This document shows, piece by piece, positions 1 to 8,607 of a stretch of 23,458 nt of DNA; position 1 is the first letter of the stretch, and each line of letters starts with the position of its first letter. The position numbers and the translations under genes were made by a program. The stretch is from Chara braunii. Its lineage: Eukaryota; Streptophyta; Charophyceae; Charales; Characeae. The stretch spans positions 930,438 to 953,895 of the forward strand of contig BFEA01000158.1 of the NCBI GenBank assembly GCA_003427395.1, written 5' to 3'. The notes below the pieces were generated by a model. The model saw nothing but the letters and a program-made list of their open reading frames with translations, ran no database searches and had not been told where the DNA came from.

Positions 1-926
1 GAGGGAGAAGGGAAGGGAGGCGCGGGAGGGAGCGATGCGGGGGACAGAGAGGAGGAAGTTTTTGCATGCACGGCGCCGTCAAAAAAAAAAAAAAAAAAGG
101 CACCGAAACAGTTACAGCTTGCTTTTATCCTAATTCAAAATTGAAATCACCATATCCGTGCGCAAAAAAGCGACGCGGGAAAAGAAAATCCTACACCTAT
201 TCATATTCAAGCAAAATTCCGAGAGTTTTCCCCGACGCGCCCAAGAACATTCACACACCCAAAAAGGACACGTCGAAGTTCTGCTTATCCCAGAATTCGC
301 AACTACCGAGCCCAATTCCCAGTGCGCTCGCTAAGGCGCGCATAAATTCCCATGTTTTTCTCGACTTTGCAAAAAGAAAAACAGAACTCATCAGTCGAAA
401 AAGCTCTCAAAAAGGAAAATGCGGCACCCGTAAACAAGAAATCAAAATGGGTTTTTCCTGGGGTTGGTATGATACAAGCAAAAGAAAGGGTACGAAGGAT
501 GGCACGGGGTCGTGAAGTGGTTCGTTACATATGTGACGCGCAGGGGGTTCCAAAATTATGCGATCTCCTGATTGCATGTCATGGCGAAAAAGAAGAGGGG
601 AGATCAGAGTGCTGCATGAGGAACCAAACGTATCAACAGAGCAGAAAGAAGTACAAGGAACGATAACTGGGCTGCGGATGAGATGGCGACAACATCCGTG
701 GCAAGATCTTTGTATCCCTGTCATATGCAACCCTCTGCCTCGTGGAGATCGTCCAGGTGACGCCATCATGGTCCACCTGATCTCCGTGTGCTCTGCACCC
801 TTGCTCGTTGCCATCTGTCGAATCAGCGCGTAGGTTAACGTCATCGTTGATGGCGTGATCTTCGCAAAGCTTACTGATTCATGTCGATCAAGGGAGAAAA
901 AAGGGGGGGGTTCAAGTGAATGGGAT
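1..926 (-). repeat. U block, copy R (3' UTR and start of LTR region), truncated at window edge
   Basis: On the minus strand this follows the orfD stop and matches 10544-11470 and 21684-22600. It includes the pyrimidine-rich tract after orfD (on the plus strand a purine-rich run near 895-912), the 16-bp palindrome with one mismatch at 523-538, and an A-rich run at 80-98. It contains orfE (407-844). It ends at position 1 inside a CT-rich stretch upstream of where the promoter lies in the other copies. Confidence 0.8.
407..844 (-). CDS. orfE, copy R: unrecognised 145-aa ORF inside U
   Basis: I do not recognise this protein. The ATG is the one conserved in all three copies (P 10626, Q 21766). 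From it, all three copies are open for exactly 438 nt and end at the same stop after the residues HFPF. In this copy the frame stays open further upstream, overlapping the end of orfD. The product would be Ser/Pro/Cys/His-rich without a clear membrane segment or known motif. A 91-aa frame on the opposite strand is also open in all three copies, so openness alone does not prove coding. It could be a chance ORF in the 3' UTR/LTR. Confidence 0.35.
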   Translation of the reverse strand: MTLTYALIRQMATSKGAEHTEIRWTMMASPGRSPRGRGLHMTGIQRSCHGCCRHLIRSPVIVPCTSFCSVDTFGSSCSTLISPLLFRHDMQSGDRIILEPPARHICNEPLHDPVPSFVPFLLLVSYQPQEKPILISCLRVPHFPF

Positions 927-1556
927 CTACCGCCTAGCTGGAATAGTCCAGAAAAGGGGGAACAAGCCGGGGATCTCGCGGGGATCACGGGAAGGGAGTG
1001 GGGGTAGGAAGCGATTCATCCCTTCCATTGTCACCGGGAGCTCCTCATATCGGATGATCCGGTGGAGGCGGGGGAAATGATCGCCACTGCGGGGGAGGGA
1101 GGCGAGGTAGTCGCGATAGAAGGAGGAGAGGGTGCGGAAGAGCGCCGCTCGGAAGATCTCGAATTGGCGGCAAGCGGGGATTGTCCCCGTGGCGACGCAG
1201 TAAACTTCTACCACGTTGCTTCGCTCCCATGAAGCGCTGAACAGCAGGAGATGCCGACAGAACATGGGGGCAGCGGATTGGAGGGAGGCGTGGGGGTGGA
1301 CGGTGGCGAGTAGGCGGGTAGAGTAGAAGTCGCAAAAGAGATGGGGATGGAAAGGATGGGAAGGGAAGGTGACGGGGGTACGGATCTGCTCGAGGGTGAG
1401 AAAATCAAGGGGTCGGCGGGGCAGCGTCCGAGGTCGAAGGCCCATCACCCGCATTGGTACGTGGGCGAACTGGAGTACGGGTGGGGCTGGAGGAGGAGGG
1501 GGATCGGCGCCATCTCCGTCGCGCGGTACTTGAGGTGGCGGCTGCAGGGCCGCCAT
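927..1556 (-). CDS. orfD, copy R: unrecognised 209-aa accessory protein, full length
   Basis: I do not recognise this protein. This is the only uninterrupted copy; P has a frameshift and Q a frameshift and stops. The chosen ATG (MAALQPPP) has a purine at -3 and G at +4, a strong Kozak context shared with P (9931) and Q (21053). The same frame is open another 59 codons upstream here, but that stretch is the out-of-frame shadow of orfC. The N-terminus is Pro-rich (a PPPPP run within the first 30 residues), followed by a denser region with several Trp, Cys and Phe residues and a short basic C-terminus (PARR). The start lies 152 nt inside the end of orfC, in another frame. No signal peptide or membrane segment is evident, so an envelope role is not supported. 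Confidence 0.6.
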   Translation of the reverse strand: MAALQPPPQVPRDGDGADPPPPPAPPVLQFAHVPMRVMGLRPRTLPRRPLDFLTLEQIRTPVTFPSHPFHPHLFCDFYSTRLLATVHPHASLQSAAPMFCRHLLLFSASWERSNVVEVYCVATGTIPACRQFEIFRAALFRTLSSFYRDYLASLPRSGDHFPRLHRIIRYEELPVTMEGMNRFLPPLPSRDPREIPGLFPLFWTIPARR

Positions 1557-2400
1557 CTTCGGGCCTCGGCGGCTCTGGATCCCTGGTCGGACCTCTACCG
1601 ATGCGCAGGCTAGCCTCGCTAGCGAACTCCAGCTGGCGCCTTGCGGAGGCAATCTCTTCGCGCCTTCGCGCCGCTTCCTCCGACAGGGCTTCCCACTCGG
1701 ATCCGGTTCCTTGTTATTCCTTTTCCTCCTCACTCAGCTCCCCCTCGCTATGTCCACTATAGCTTCCCTCCTCCGATGTTTCCTCGTCGTTGTCTTCTTC
1801 TTCTTCGTCGTCGTTGATCACCACTTCCTCTGCCCTCGGATAGAAGGCGTAAGGGATGATCTCGTACGGCTTCAGATTCTCCTGCCTCGATGGTGGCGTA
1901 TCCTCGTCCCTAGGTTCATCCAAGCACGAAGTCCACTAAAGGTACGGATTCAAGGATCGCTCGAAAATGTACGGAGCAGGACTGTTGTCGCTTTGAAAGT
2001 AGATGTCGGGCGAGAGATCGTCCGCCAATTGCACGATCGGTGCAATGAGCTCCTGTGCAATCAACTAACGGTGACCCGGTCGTACCGATCCAAAGAGGAA
2101 TCCAATAAGATCTCCTTCCGCGTTAGTCCTCCAACCCTGTATGATCAGCAGCTCCGGATTCCCGATCCACGTGGGGTGCTCGATAGTGCCCGTTCACTTC
2201 ACTTATACTCTGGCCAAGCAGAAGGACAACTCCTCAAAAGTTTCGCGCCACAATCGCCAATGTCCAGGATGGATAAGAGGGACTAAAAATTGCTCGAATG
2301 AGAAGGAAAGAGAAGGGTGAAGATCGGATTGCCAGAAGGTGGGGAAGAGAGAGCGGAGACCAAAGGTAGAGAGAGGAGCGAGATGAGCAGCGTGGTTCAT
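1405..2400 (-). pseudogene. orfC, copy R: acidic accessory protein, several in-frame stops
   Basis: Homologous to the intact 331-codon orfC of copy P and exactly the same length (996 nt, no net indel). It is interrupted by at least five stops: TAA 2203-2205, TGA 2194-2196, TAG 2065-2067, TAG 1936-1938 and TAA 1714-1716. Four correspond to CAA, TGG, CAG and CAG in copy P, that is C-to-T or G-to-A transitions. The start ATG overlaps the orfB stop as ATGA. The Asp/Glu-rich stretch is still readable around 1714-1830. Confidence 0.75.
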
Positions 2401-2879
2401 TGGCGACGGGGGAAGGGGATGATGGCCGGGATCGCAACTGGCCGCTCGCGCGGTGATCGGCGAATACCGTCAAGATCCGATGCAAAGATCGGGATGATGT
2501 TATACCCCTTCCGGGCGAGGACGTGCTGCCACACGTTGGACACTTGCTCCGTCCACTCGCGCAGAGAGGACAAGATCGCGGTATGCCGCAGCGGATTGAC
2601 CGAGCTGAGGTCGCCGGTGAATCCCGCCACTTTGGTGACGTGGCTCCTTCTGGGACCCGCTCGCCGATGAACTGTAGTAACCTTCGTGAACACTATCGCG
2701 TGAGGACTTCCTTCTATCCGAAACACGGCGGCGGCACAGATACCTTCGTTGCAGAAGAATCGCATCACACGATGGAGATTCGTATTGAGCCGAGGGTGAC
2801 AAACTTGCCGGATCTCTGAGATGTGGCCACGTGGCTGCCGTAGTTGTGCGTCGAGAACCCGCTCCGTGATGAAACTCAT
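2397..2879 (-). CDS. orfB, copy R: unrecognised 160-aa accessory protein
   Basis: I do not recognise this protein. The ORF starts at an ATG (MSFITERVLDAQLRQP) 52 nt after the integrase stop and ends in ATGA, whose ATG begins orfC. The same 160 codons are open without an indel in P (8608-9090) and Q (19736-20218), unlike nearly every other gene here. The product is a basic, probably soluble protein with scattered Cys, His and Trp and a Pro-rich end (PFPRRQ). No transmembrane segment or known catalytic motif is visible. An in-frame TTG 10 codons upstream extends the frame, but the ATG is the better start. Longer antisense frames also exist here, probably because the stretch is stop-poor. Confidence 0.6.
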   Translation of the reverse strand: MSFITERVLDAQLRQPRGHISEIRQVCHPRLNTNLHRVMRFFCNEGICAAAVFRIEGSPHAIVFTKVTTVHRRAGPRRSHVTKVAGFTGDLSSVNPLRHTAILSSLREWTEQVSNVWQHVLARKGYNIIPIFASDLDGIRRSPRERPVAIPAIIPFPRRQ

Positions 2880-2931
2880 GGCGAGGTCAGAGAGGAGGAC
2901 GAGGGACAAGAGGGAGAAAGAGGAGAGAGGG

Positions 2932-4448
2932 TTAGATCGTCGTCGTTTTCCTCGCTTTCTAAGGAAGAAGAGGGAGGAAATCGGAAGGAGGAAGGAGACG
3001 GAGATAGGCGGTATGTCTTACGATGGGGACGGAGCTATGGCTGGTGCTAGCCTCAGGTGCGATGCGCACCGTGTTAGCGTCGTTGGGTCCGAGTTCGACA
3101 ATGCAAAAACAGCCAGAGAACTTGGGAGCGAGTTTCCGGTCGCGTGCACATTTACATACCTGCACGAGGTCCCCCAATTTATACTAGTACTGGGGCCCAG
3201 CATTTCCGTTCCGGGCCTCGTAGCTACGGACTTGTCTACAGTGCGTCAGCTTAGTCATCCTTTGCCTTTTTTGGGCTAGCTTCGGGACGGCCCGTTCCAT
3301 CAAATCGATGTACCTTTTGGCCTGGGCGTTGAGGCCTGCACGCGTGTCTCTACCCCCTGCTTCGGCGATTTCCGAGTTACCCTGGTAATCGACACAGGGA
3401 AGGCTATTAGTTCGAAGCTGAAAGGGGGTGAACCCCGTAGACTCGTGAGGGGTGGCCCGGTGGATGCCGACGATCTGATATACGATCTCGGGCCACGGAC
3501 GCGTGTCGTGTGCCGCTAAGTTACTGCGAAGGGCGGTTTTAATCATACAGTTGGCATTCTCGGCCAACCCGTTCGACTGGGACACGTGGGGTGCCGTATG
3601 TCGGAGCGTGACGCCCCTTCGCGCAAGTAGTTCCTCTACCTCACCTTTGAATTCCGACCCATTGTCAGTTAGAATTTCTTCCGTATCTAGATGGGTATAC
3701 AGGAATCCTTCGATGTATGTGGCTATTTCGGCGGCCTTTCGGGTCTTACAAGGATAGACTTCAATGTATTTGGAAAAATGGTCAATTAAAACTAACAGGA
3801 TGGAATATTCACAGCGGCTTGGACCAGGTGGCACGTCAATATCGGTCGTGTCCATACTGACTCGCTGGAAAGGACGCTCTACTTCCGTCGGCACGATCGT
3901 GTTTGGTCCGCGTATAGGGGCGCGATCACCGGCACAGACCAGACAATTAGCGACAATGTATTTGACATCACCTCGTATATTGGACCAGAACCATCGATTC
4001 CGGTCTACAGTTGCCTCCGTGACACGTATCGCGAAATGAGTGGCCTGTTCCTTATGAGCAGATCGGATCCAATCGTATCTTTGGAAGGGATGGGGAATTG
4101 TCAGCCACGAACCCGATCCGTCAGTTTTGCGCTTTTCCAAATGACCGTTGATCTGTCGATAGTCCCGAGATCTCTCGGTCGCCCTACGTCTGTCGTGTTT
4201 GGTGAGATGGCCCAATGATAATCCCGCTAATTTTGCCAATAAAATTTTATTCGTCCAGACTTCCGCTCGTCGGTATTTTTCGTCGTATTCAGGACCATCC
4301 GTACGGGCGGCCTCGAAACGAACCTCCGTGGGGAGCTTGTTCGTTCTACACCGGGGGCACCTCCATTCCTTGCTACTCGTCCGATATCGAACGCAGGCCC
4401 CGTGTGCACGGTTGACACACGTGGCACATTCTTTGTTACTCGTCCGAT
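2932..4448 (-). pseudogene. Integrase with partial PHD finger, copy R (5'-truncated, one internal stop)
   Basis: This copy is open from the element junction to a TAG at 3184-3186 (CAG in P and Q). After that stop the C-terminal domain continues in frame (KLGDLVQV, KFSGCF) but hits another stop near 2959. At the N-terminus the second half of the PHD finger is intact, including ECATC, HGAC and CPRC. The integrase zinc region ends in CLVC. The catalytic triad is complete: Asp 3850-3852 (SMDTTD), Asp 3664-3666 (LTDNGSEF) and Glu 3559-3561 (SNGLAEN). The last two are separated by 34 residues, one fewer than the usual D,D35E. A GPY/F-like C-terminal domain follows. It is the best preserved integrase core in the window but lacks its start. 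Confidence 0.85.
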
Positions 4449-4462
4449 ATGTGACGCACTAT
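4363..4462. other. R/S head-to-head junction with short duplicated segments
   Basis: Minus-strand PHD sequence of copy R meets plus-strand U of copy S here. Just before the joint, a segment reading cgtccgatat occurs twice (near 4379 and 4441), with the first joined to sequence that is elsewhere about 60 bp away. The switch points share ATTC and ATAT. After the second repeat comes gtgacgcact and then atgtgacgaacc, which is the U sequence found at about 10941 in P. This looks like two or three successive template switches, not a clean insertion. Confidence 0.6.
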
Positions 4463-5190
4463 GTGACGAACCACTTCACGACCCCGTACCATCCTTTGTA
4501 CCCTTTCTTTTGCTTGCATCATACCAACCCTAGGAAAACCCTGTTTTGATTTCTTGTTTTCGGGTGCCGCATTTTCCTTTTTGAGAGTTTTTTCGACTGA
4601 TGAATTCTGTTTTTTTTTTATGCAAAGTCGGGAAAAACATAGGAATTTACCCGCGCCTTAGCGCCTTAGCGAGCGCACTGGGAATTGGGCTCGGTAGTTG
4701 GGAATTCCGGGATAAGCGGAACTTCGACGTGTCCTTTTTGGGTGTGTGAATGTTCTTGGGCGCGTCAAAAAAAACTCTCGGAATTTTTCGTGAATACGAA
4801 TAGGCGTAGGATTTTCTTTTCCCGCGTCGCTTTTTCGCGCGCGGATATGGTTATTTCAATTTTGAATTAGGATAGAAGCAAGCTGTAACTGTTTCGGTGC
4901 CTTTTTCTTTTTTTTGTTGATGGCGTCGTGCATGCAAAAGCTTCCTTCTCTCTGTCCCCCGCATCTCTCCCTCCCGCGCCTCCCTTCCCTTCTCCCTCCT
5001 TTTTCTCTCTCCCCGTAACTGTTTTTCCTTCTCCCTCCCTCTCTCTCCCGCCTTGCTTTCACGCGCCCATTTCCTTTTCTTAATCATCTGAATCTTGGAC
5101 CCGTCTTGCGCCACCTCTCGCGCCTTTTCTCTTCTCACCCTCTAAGTCTAGCGCACGACGCCCGGTCGATCCCCCGACAACTCCCGCTCG

Positions 5191-5384
5191 CCAATCAGGT
5201 GCGTCGATCGATAGGACCTTCCTATCGCGCGACGAATCTGATTGGTTGAGCCTTGAGTTCTGAAGGATCAGCATGGCGTTCGTAGAGCACTCTTCTCAAA
5301 GTCTTCTCCTTCTCCTTATCCTCTTACAGCTCAACTTTCGTGTCGCCTTCTCCCCCTTCTATCTCCCCTATCGCAACTATAAAA
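5191..5384 (+). promoter_or_regulatory. Candidate LTR promoter, copy S
   Basis: CCAAT box at 5191-5195, inverted CCAAT (ATTGG) at 5241-5245 and TATAAAA at 5378-5384. The same three motifs in the same order occur in P and Q. Transcription would be expected to start some 25-35 bp after the TATA box, so U3 would be upstream and R/U5 downstream. The start site itself cannot be seen. Confidence 0.55.
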
Positions 5385-5798
5385 CCCGCAACTGCGTCCG
5401 CAAATCTCTCGTATGTTCTCGACTCTCAAGCCATCTTCCGGGAAGCAGTGGCTAGGCAGAGTGTTTGAAGCGAGTCGGAAAGTCCTGTCGGGCTGACGAT
5501 AGACTGGGCGGTTGCGCGCTGGATCGCCACGATGGACTGAGGGATCTGGGTGAACCGTGTCGAGTCTACAACAACGGGGTGACGATCGCAGTGGTGGGAG
5601 TTAGCACGCGACGCCCGGGATAGTCGGTGCGGGTATGAGGATTGATGTTGAGTTGATTGGCCCGGGGCCATATTGGAATTAACGGCGAATGCGCCTTTGT
5701 CGCGGATTGTTATNTTTGGCGTGAGTGTACGGCGGTGACGCCGAACTTTTCTCTTCCTGGATCTTGTCATCTTCTATTTTGGACTTTCTTTCCCTCGA

Positions 5799-5832
5799 CT
5801 CTCTCTCTCTCCCTCTCTTTTTTTTTTTTTTG
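5799..5832 (+). repeat. Short CT/T-rich tract, copy S
   Basis: A run of CT dinucleotides followed by a T run. It occupies the position where P and Q have CT microsatellites of about 70 bp, so the tract has expanded or contracted between copies. Confidence 0.7.
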
Positions 5833-6359
5833 AATGATGATGCGTCTGAATGATTGTCCCTCTCTTGAGTAGGAATGAGTTGGCATCCTGCTTCTGCATG
5901 AAATAACTTCTTCCGAAACTCTTCCATTAGTTTCCTGGGTAACCCTCCTACGCAAGGACCCCGTCTACTTGTCTTATGAACGATGGATGTGTGTGTATTG
6001 TGCAATGCGATCCATCTTTTCCTGTGCATGTCTCATTTTCGCATCTTCCACAGTAAATGCATGTAAAGAGATGCGTGACTTTTTCGATTTCATTAGACGA
6101 GTGTCGTCGAGATGTTTAGATCCGTAGCTTTGTTTGCCCTGCATGCGTCTGCCTTATGATGCACGACATCAGCAGCCGAGCCACGAGGCGGCCCTGAGAA
6201 ACAAGGCGCCCTGGGACCAACGATGTGTTGAGCTGATCGAACCCATGGTCTTATGATCTGCGATTGCTTTCTCTCTCTTGTGTCAAAAAGATTGATTGGG
6301 GGACGTGCGAATCGCGTCTGTTCTTAATGACGTCTCAGAATGTTTTGTGATTGATTGAC

Positions 6360-6899
6360 ATGTGGTTTGACAAGTGCCCTTCGATTGGGCGCCAGCCTCT
6401 CGTATCTCCCATCCCAACACGACCTTTTCCTTACAGTGAGGAAAGGACACGTGTATGTGAGTGGGACGTACGAGAAGCCGTTGAACAAATCGGCGGGCAG
6501 TATTACTTCCCTCCGGCCAACCGCTGTTCTGGGTTCGTAGAAGCCGGGTTTGTTATTATCGATATGCACTTCCCACCTTACTCGGTATTGTTGCCATTTA
6601 ACGAGTTAATCGTCATTCCGTGGACGGCAGTAGAACCCCACTGGCCGCGCACTCTGTGCACCGAATGTCAGCGTTTTAAGCGCTACGAGTCCAGGGGTTT
6701 CCACTATCGTGTGCAGAGTGAAGACGAGCATGAAGAAAGAGCCACGCGACTGAGACCCTCCACGTTAGAGTCGAAACTAACCAGCGAACGACGACGAGAT
6801 TTGATACGAAAACGGGACACGCGAAGCGTGCCCAAGCCTTTCTGTTCTAAACGACGGGCTGTAGCCCGGTGGGAGGCACGACAATACTTTTTGGATTAA
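6360..6899 (+). CDS. orfA, copy S: unrecognised 179-aa leader protein upstream of gag
   Basis: I do not recognise this protein. It runs from an ATG (MWFDKCPS) to a TAA without interruption, between the candidate promoter and gag. The copy at 13085-13624 has exactly the same length, 540 nt, with no net indel but two CGA-to-TGA stops. Visible features are a C-x2-C pair (CTEC, near residue 106), a hydrophobic central part (FVIIDMHFPPYSVLLPF) and a strongly charged, basic C-terminal third. Upstream the frame closes at a TGA (6348-6350). An acceptor-like ttttccttacag lies about 65-80 nt into the ORF. Being in the leader, it would be the first ORF on a genomic RNA. It might also be a former gag or host fragment. 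Confidence 0.5.
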   Translation: MWFDKCPSIGRQPLVSPIPTRPFPYSEERTRVCEWDVREAVEQIGGQYYFPPANRCSGFVEAGFVIIDMHFPPYSVLLPFNELIVIPWTAVEPHWPRTLCTECQRFKRYESRGFHYRVQSEDEHEERATRLRPSTLESKLTSERRRDLIRKRDTRSVPKPFCSKRRAVARWEARQYFLD

Positions 6900-7131
6900 A
6901 TTTGGGTCTTCTCTCTCTTTCCCGCCTTGCCCGCGCGCGCATTCTACGACGCGCGAAACGATCGACTTGCTCCATCGGACCAACACAGGGGATTTTAGTT
7001 CCGTCCGTGTCCCCACACTCAATTTCCAAAAATCCTTGGCACACCCCATCTTGTTGTTTTTCTGGGCCTTTTTTCCACACAGCTTACACTCCGAACGGAA
7101 GACAGCACAGGGCGTGAGGTTGGTAACGGAG

Positions 7132-7145
7132 CCGACACGTGTCGG
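7132..7145. other. Perfect 14-bp palindrome in the leader, copy S
   Basis: CCGACACGTGTCGG, with a central CACGTG, lies about 112 nt upstream of the gag ATG. In P the equivalent palindrome is 16 bp. In RNA it could form a hairpin or a self-complementary dimer contact. Confidence 0.7.
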
Positions 7146-7256
7146 TTCTGATGATAGAAGGTCGAACTGGCGAAAGGTAGGAGAGACCCTCAACTAGCTC
7201 GTCAAGATCGATCGGTAACCAGGTCTAAGTGTAGTGTGGCTGCACCAGCAATACCA

Positions 7257-7308
7257 ATGGTGGACGGTACTAGGGTGATCGTTAGCATCCCTGACCCTTT
7301 TCCCTGAC
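7257..7308 (+). pseudogene. gag: gag 5' remnant, copy S
   Basis: The first codons of gag (MVDGTRVIVSIPDPFP) match 13983-14034 and then stop at the deletion junction. Only about 17 codons remain, so no gag function is possible. The segment marks the left edge of the large internal deletion of copy S/P. Confidence 0.75.
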
Positions 7309-7370
7309 AGTTCGCGAAATAAGCGAATGCGCCTTTGTCGCGGATTGTTATCTTTGGCGTGAGTGTACGG
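7309..7370 (+). other. Deletion junction in S/P filled with element fragments
   Basis: Between the gag stub and the integrase lies filler. Bases 7322-7370 match U at about 12155-12203 (gcgaatgcgcctttgtcgcg onward, ending tgtacgg). The right edge shares ACGG with the integrase sequence it joins. The preceding ctgacagttc resembles integrase near 18807, and cgcgaaataag resembles the reverse complement of integrase near 7452. The two shorter matches are weak. Confidence 0.6.
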
Positions 7371-8555
7371 ATCGGGTTCATGGTTAACGGTTCCCCATCC
7401 CTTCCAGAGATACGATTGGATCCGATCTGCTCACGAGGAACGGGCCGCTCATTTCGCGATACGTGTCACGGAGGCAACTGTAGACCGGAATCGATGGTTC
7501 TGGTCCTATATATGAGGTGATATCAAATACATTGTCACTAATTGTCTAGTCTGTGCCGCTGATCGCGCCCCTATACGGGGACCAGACACGATCGTGCCGA
7601 CGGAAGTAGAGCGTCCTTTCCAGCGAGTCAGTATGGACACGACCGATATTGACGTGCCACCTGGCCCCAACCGCTCTGAATATTCCATCCTCTTAGTTTT
7701 AATTGACCATTTTTCCAAATACATCGAAGTCTATCCTTGTAAGACCCGAAAGGCCGCTGAAATAGCCACATACATCGAACGATTCCTGTATACCCATCTA
7801 AATACGGAAGAAATTCTAACTGACAATAGGTCGGAATTCAAAGGTGAGGTAAAGGAACTACTTGCGCGAAGGGGCGTCACGCTCCGACATATGGCACCCC
7901 ACGTGTCCCAGTCGAACGGGTTGGCCGAGAATGCCAACTGTATGATTAAAACCGCCCTACGCAGGAACTTAGCGGCACACGACACGCGTCCGTGGCCCGA
8001 GATTGTATATCATATCGTCGGCATCCACCGGGCCACCCCTCACGAGTCTACGGGTTCACCCCCTTTCAGCTTCGAACTAGTAGCCTTCCCTGTGTCGATT
8101 AGCGGGGTAACTCGGAAATCACCGAAGCAGGGGGTAGAGACACGCGTGCAGCCCTCGAGGCCAAGGCCAAAAGGTACACCTATTTGATGGAACGGGCCGT
8201 CCCGAAGCTAGCCCGAAAAAGGCAAAGGACGAACGAGCGGGCCCGCGGTAGACAAGTCTGTAGCTACGAGGTCCGGAACGGAAATGCTGGGCCCCAGTAC
8301 CAGTATAAATTGGGGGACCTAGTGTAGGTATGTAAATGTGCACGCGACCAGAAACTCGCTCCCAAGTTCTCTGGCTGTTTTCACGTTGTCGAACTCGGAT
8401 CCAACGGCGCTAACACGGTGCGCATCGCGCCTGAGGCTAGCGCCAGCCATAGCTTCGTTCCCATCGTAAGACATACCTCCTACCTCCGTCTCCTTCCTCC
8501 ATCCGATTTCCTCCCTCTTCTTCCTCGGAAAGCGAGGAAAACGACGACGATCTAA
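7371..8555 (+). pseudogene. Integrase, copy P (N-terminus deleted; stops and frameshift)
   Basis: It begins inside the integrase N-terminal region (GSWLTVPHPFQRYDW) because of the deletion, so the PHD finger is missing. A TGA at 7513-7515 replaces CGA, and copy Q has the same stop, so P and Q share that lesion by descent or gene conversion. The catalytic region is readable from 7594: SMDTTD, LTDNRSEF (Gly to Arg next to the Asp) and SNGLAEN. A single-base loss near 8053 shifts the frame, and TAG 8325-8327 (CAG in Q) interrupts the C-terminal KLGDLV region. The frame ends at the TAA 8553-8555. Not functional. Confidence 0.85.
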
Positions 8556-8607
8556 CCCTCTCTCCTCTTTCTCCCTCTTGTCCCTCGTCCTCCTCTCTGA
8601 CCTCGCC

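Larger units (their letters stand above)
1..4448 (-). mobile_element. Copy R: partial Ty3/Gypsy-type element, minus strand
   Basis: Read on the minus strand this stretch carries, in order, the C-terminal half of a PHD finger, integrase, orfB, orfC, orfD and the beginning of block U. The same order recurs on the plus strand in P (7371-10543) and Q (18400-21683). Gag, protease, RT and RNase H are absent: the element is cut at about 4448, where it meets copy S head-to-head. It also runs off the left edge of the window inside U. Of the three copies it has the best preserved integrase and the only uninterrupted orfD. Confidence 0.85.
4450..7308 (+). repeat. U block, copy S (LTR region plus 5' leader), 5'-truncated
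   Basis: Homologous to about 10942-14032 of copy P. It starts abruptly at the R/S junction, within the 16-bp palindrome region, and passes through a damaged orfE tail, the promoter boxes (5191-5384), a short CT run, orfA (6360-6899), a palindrome (7132-7145) and the gag start (7257). Between about 5460 and 6350 I see no further gene, only leader sequence shared with P. One ambiguous base is at 5714. Confidence 0.8.
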
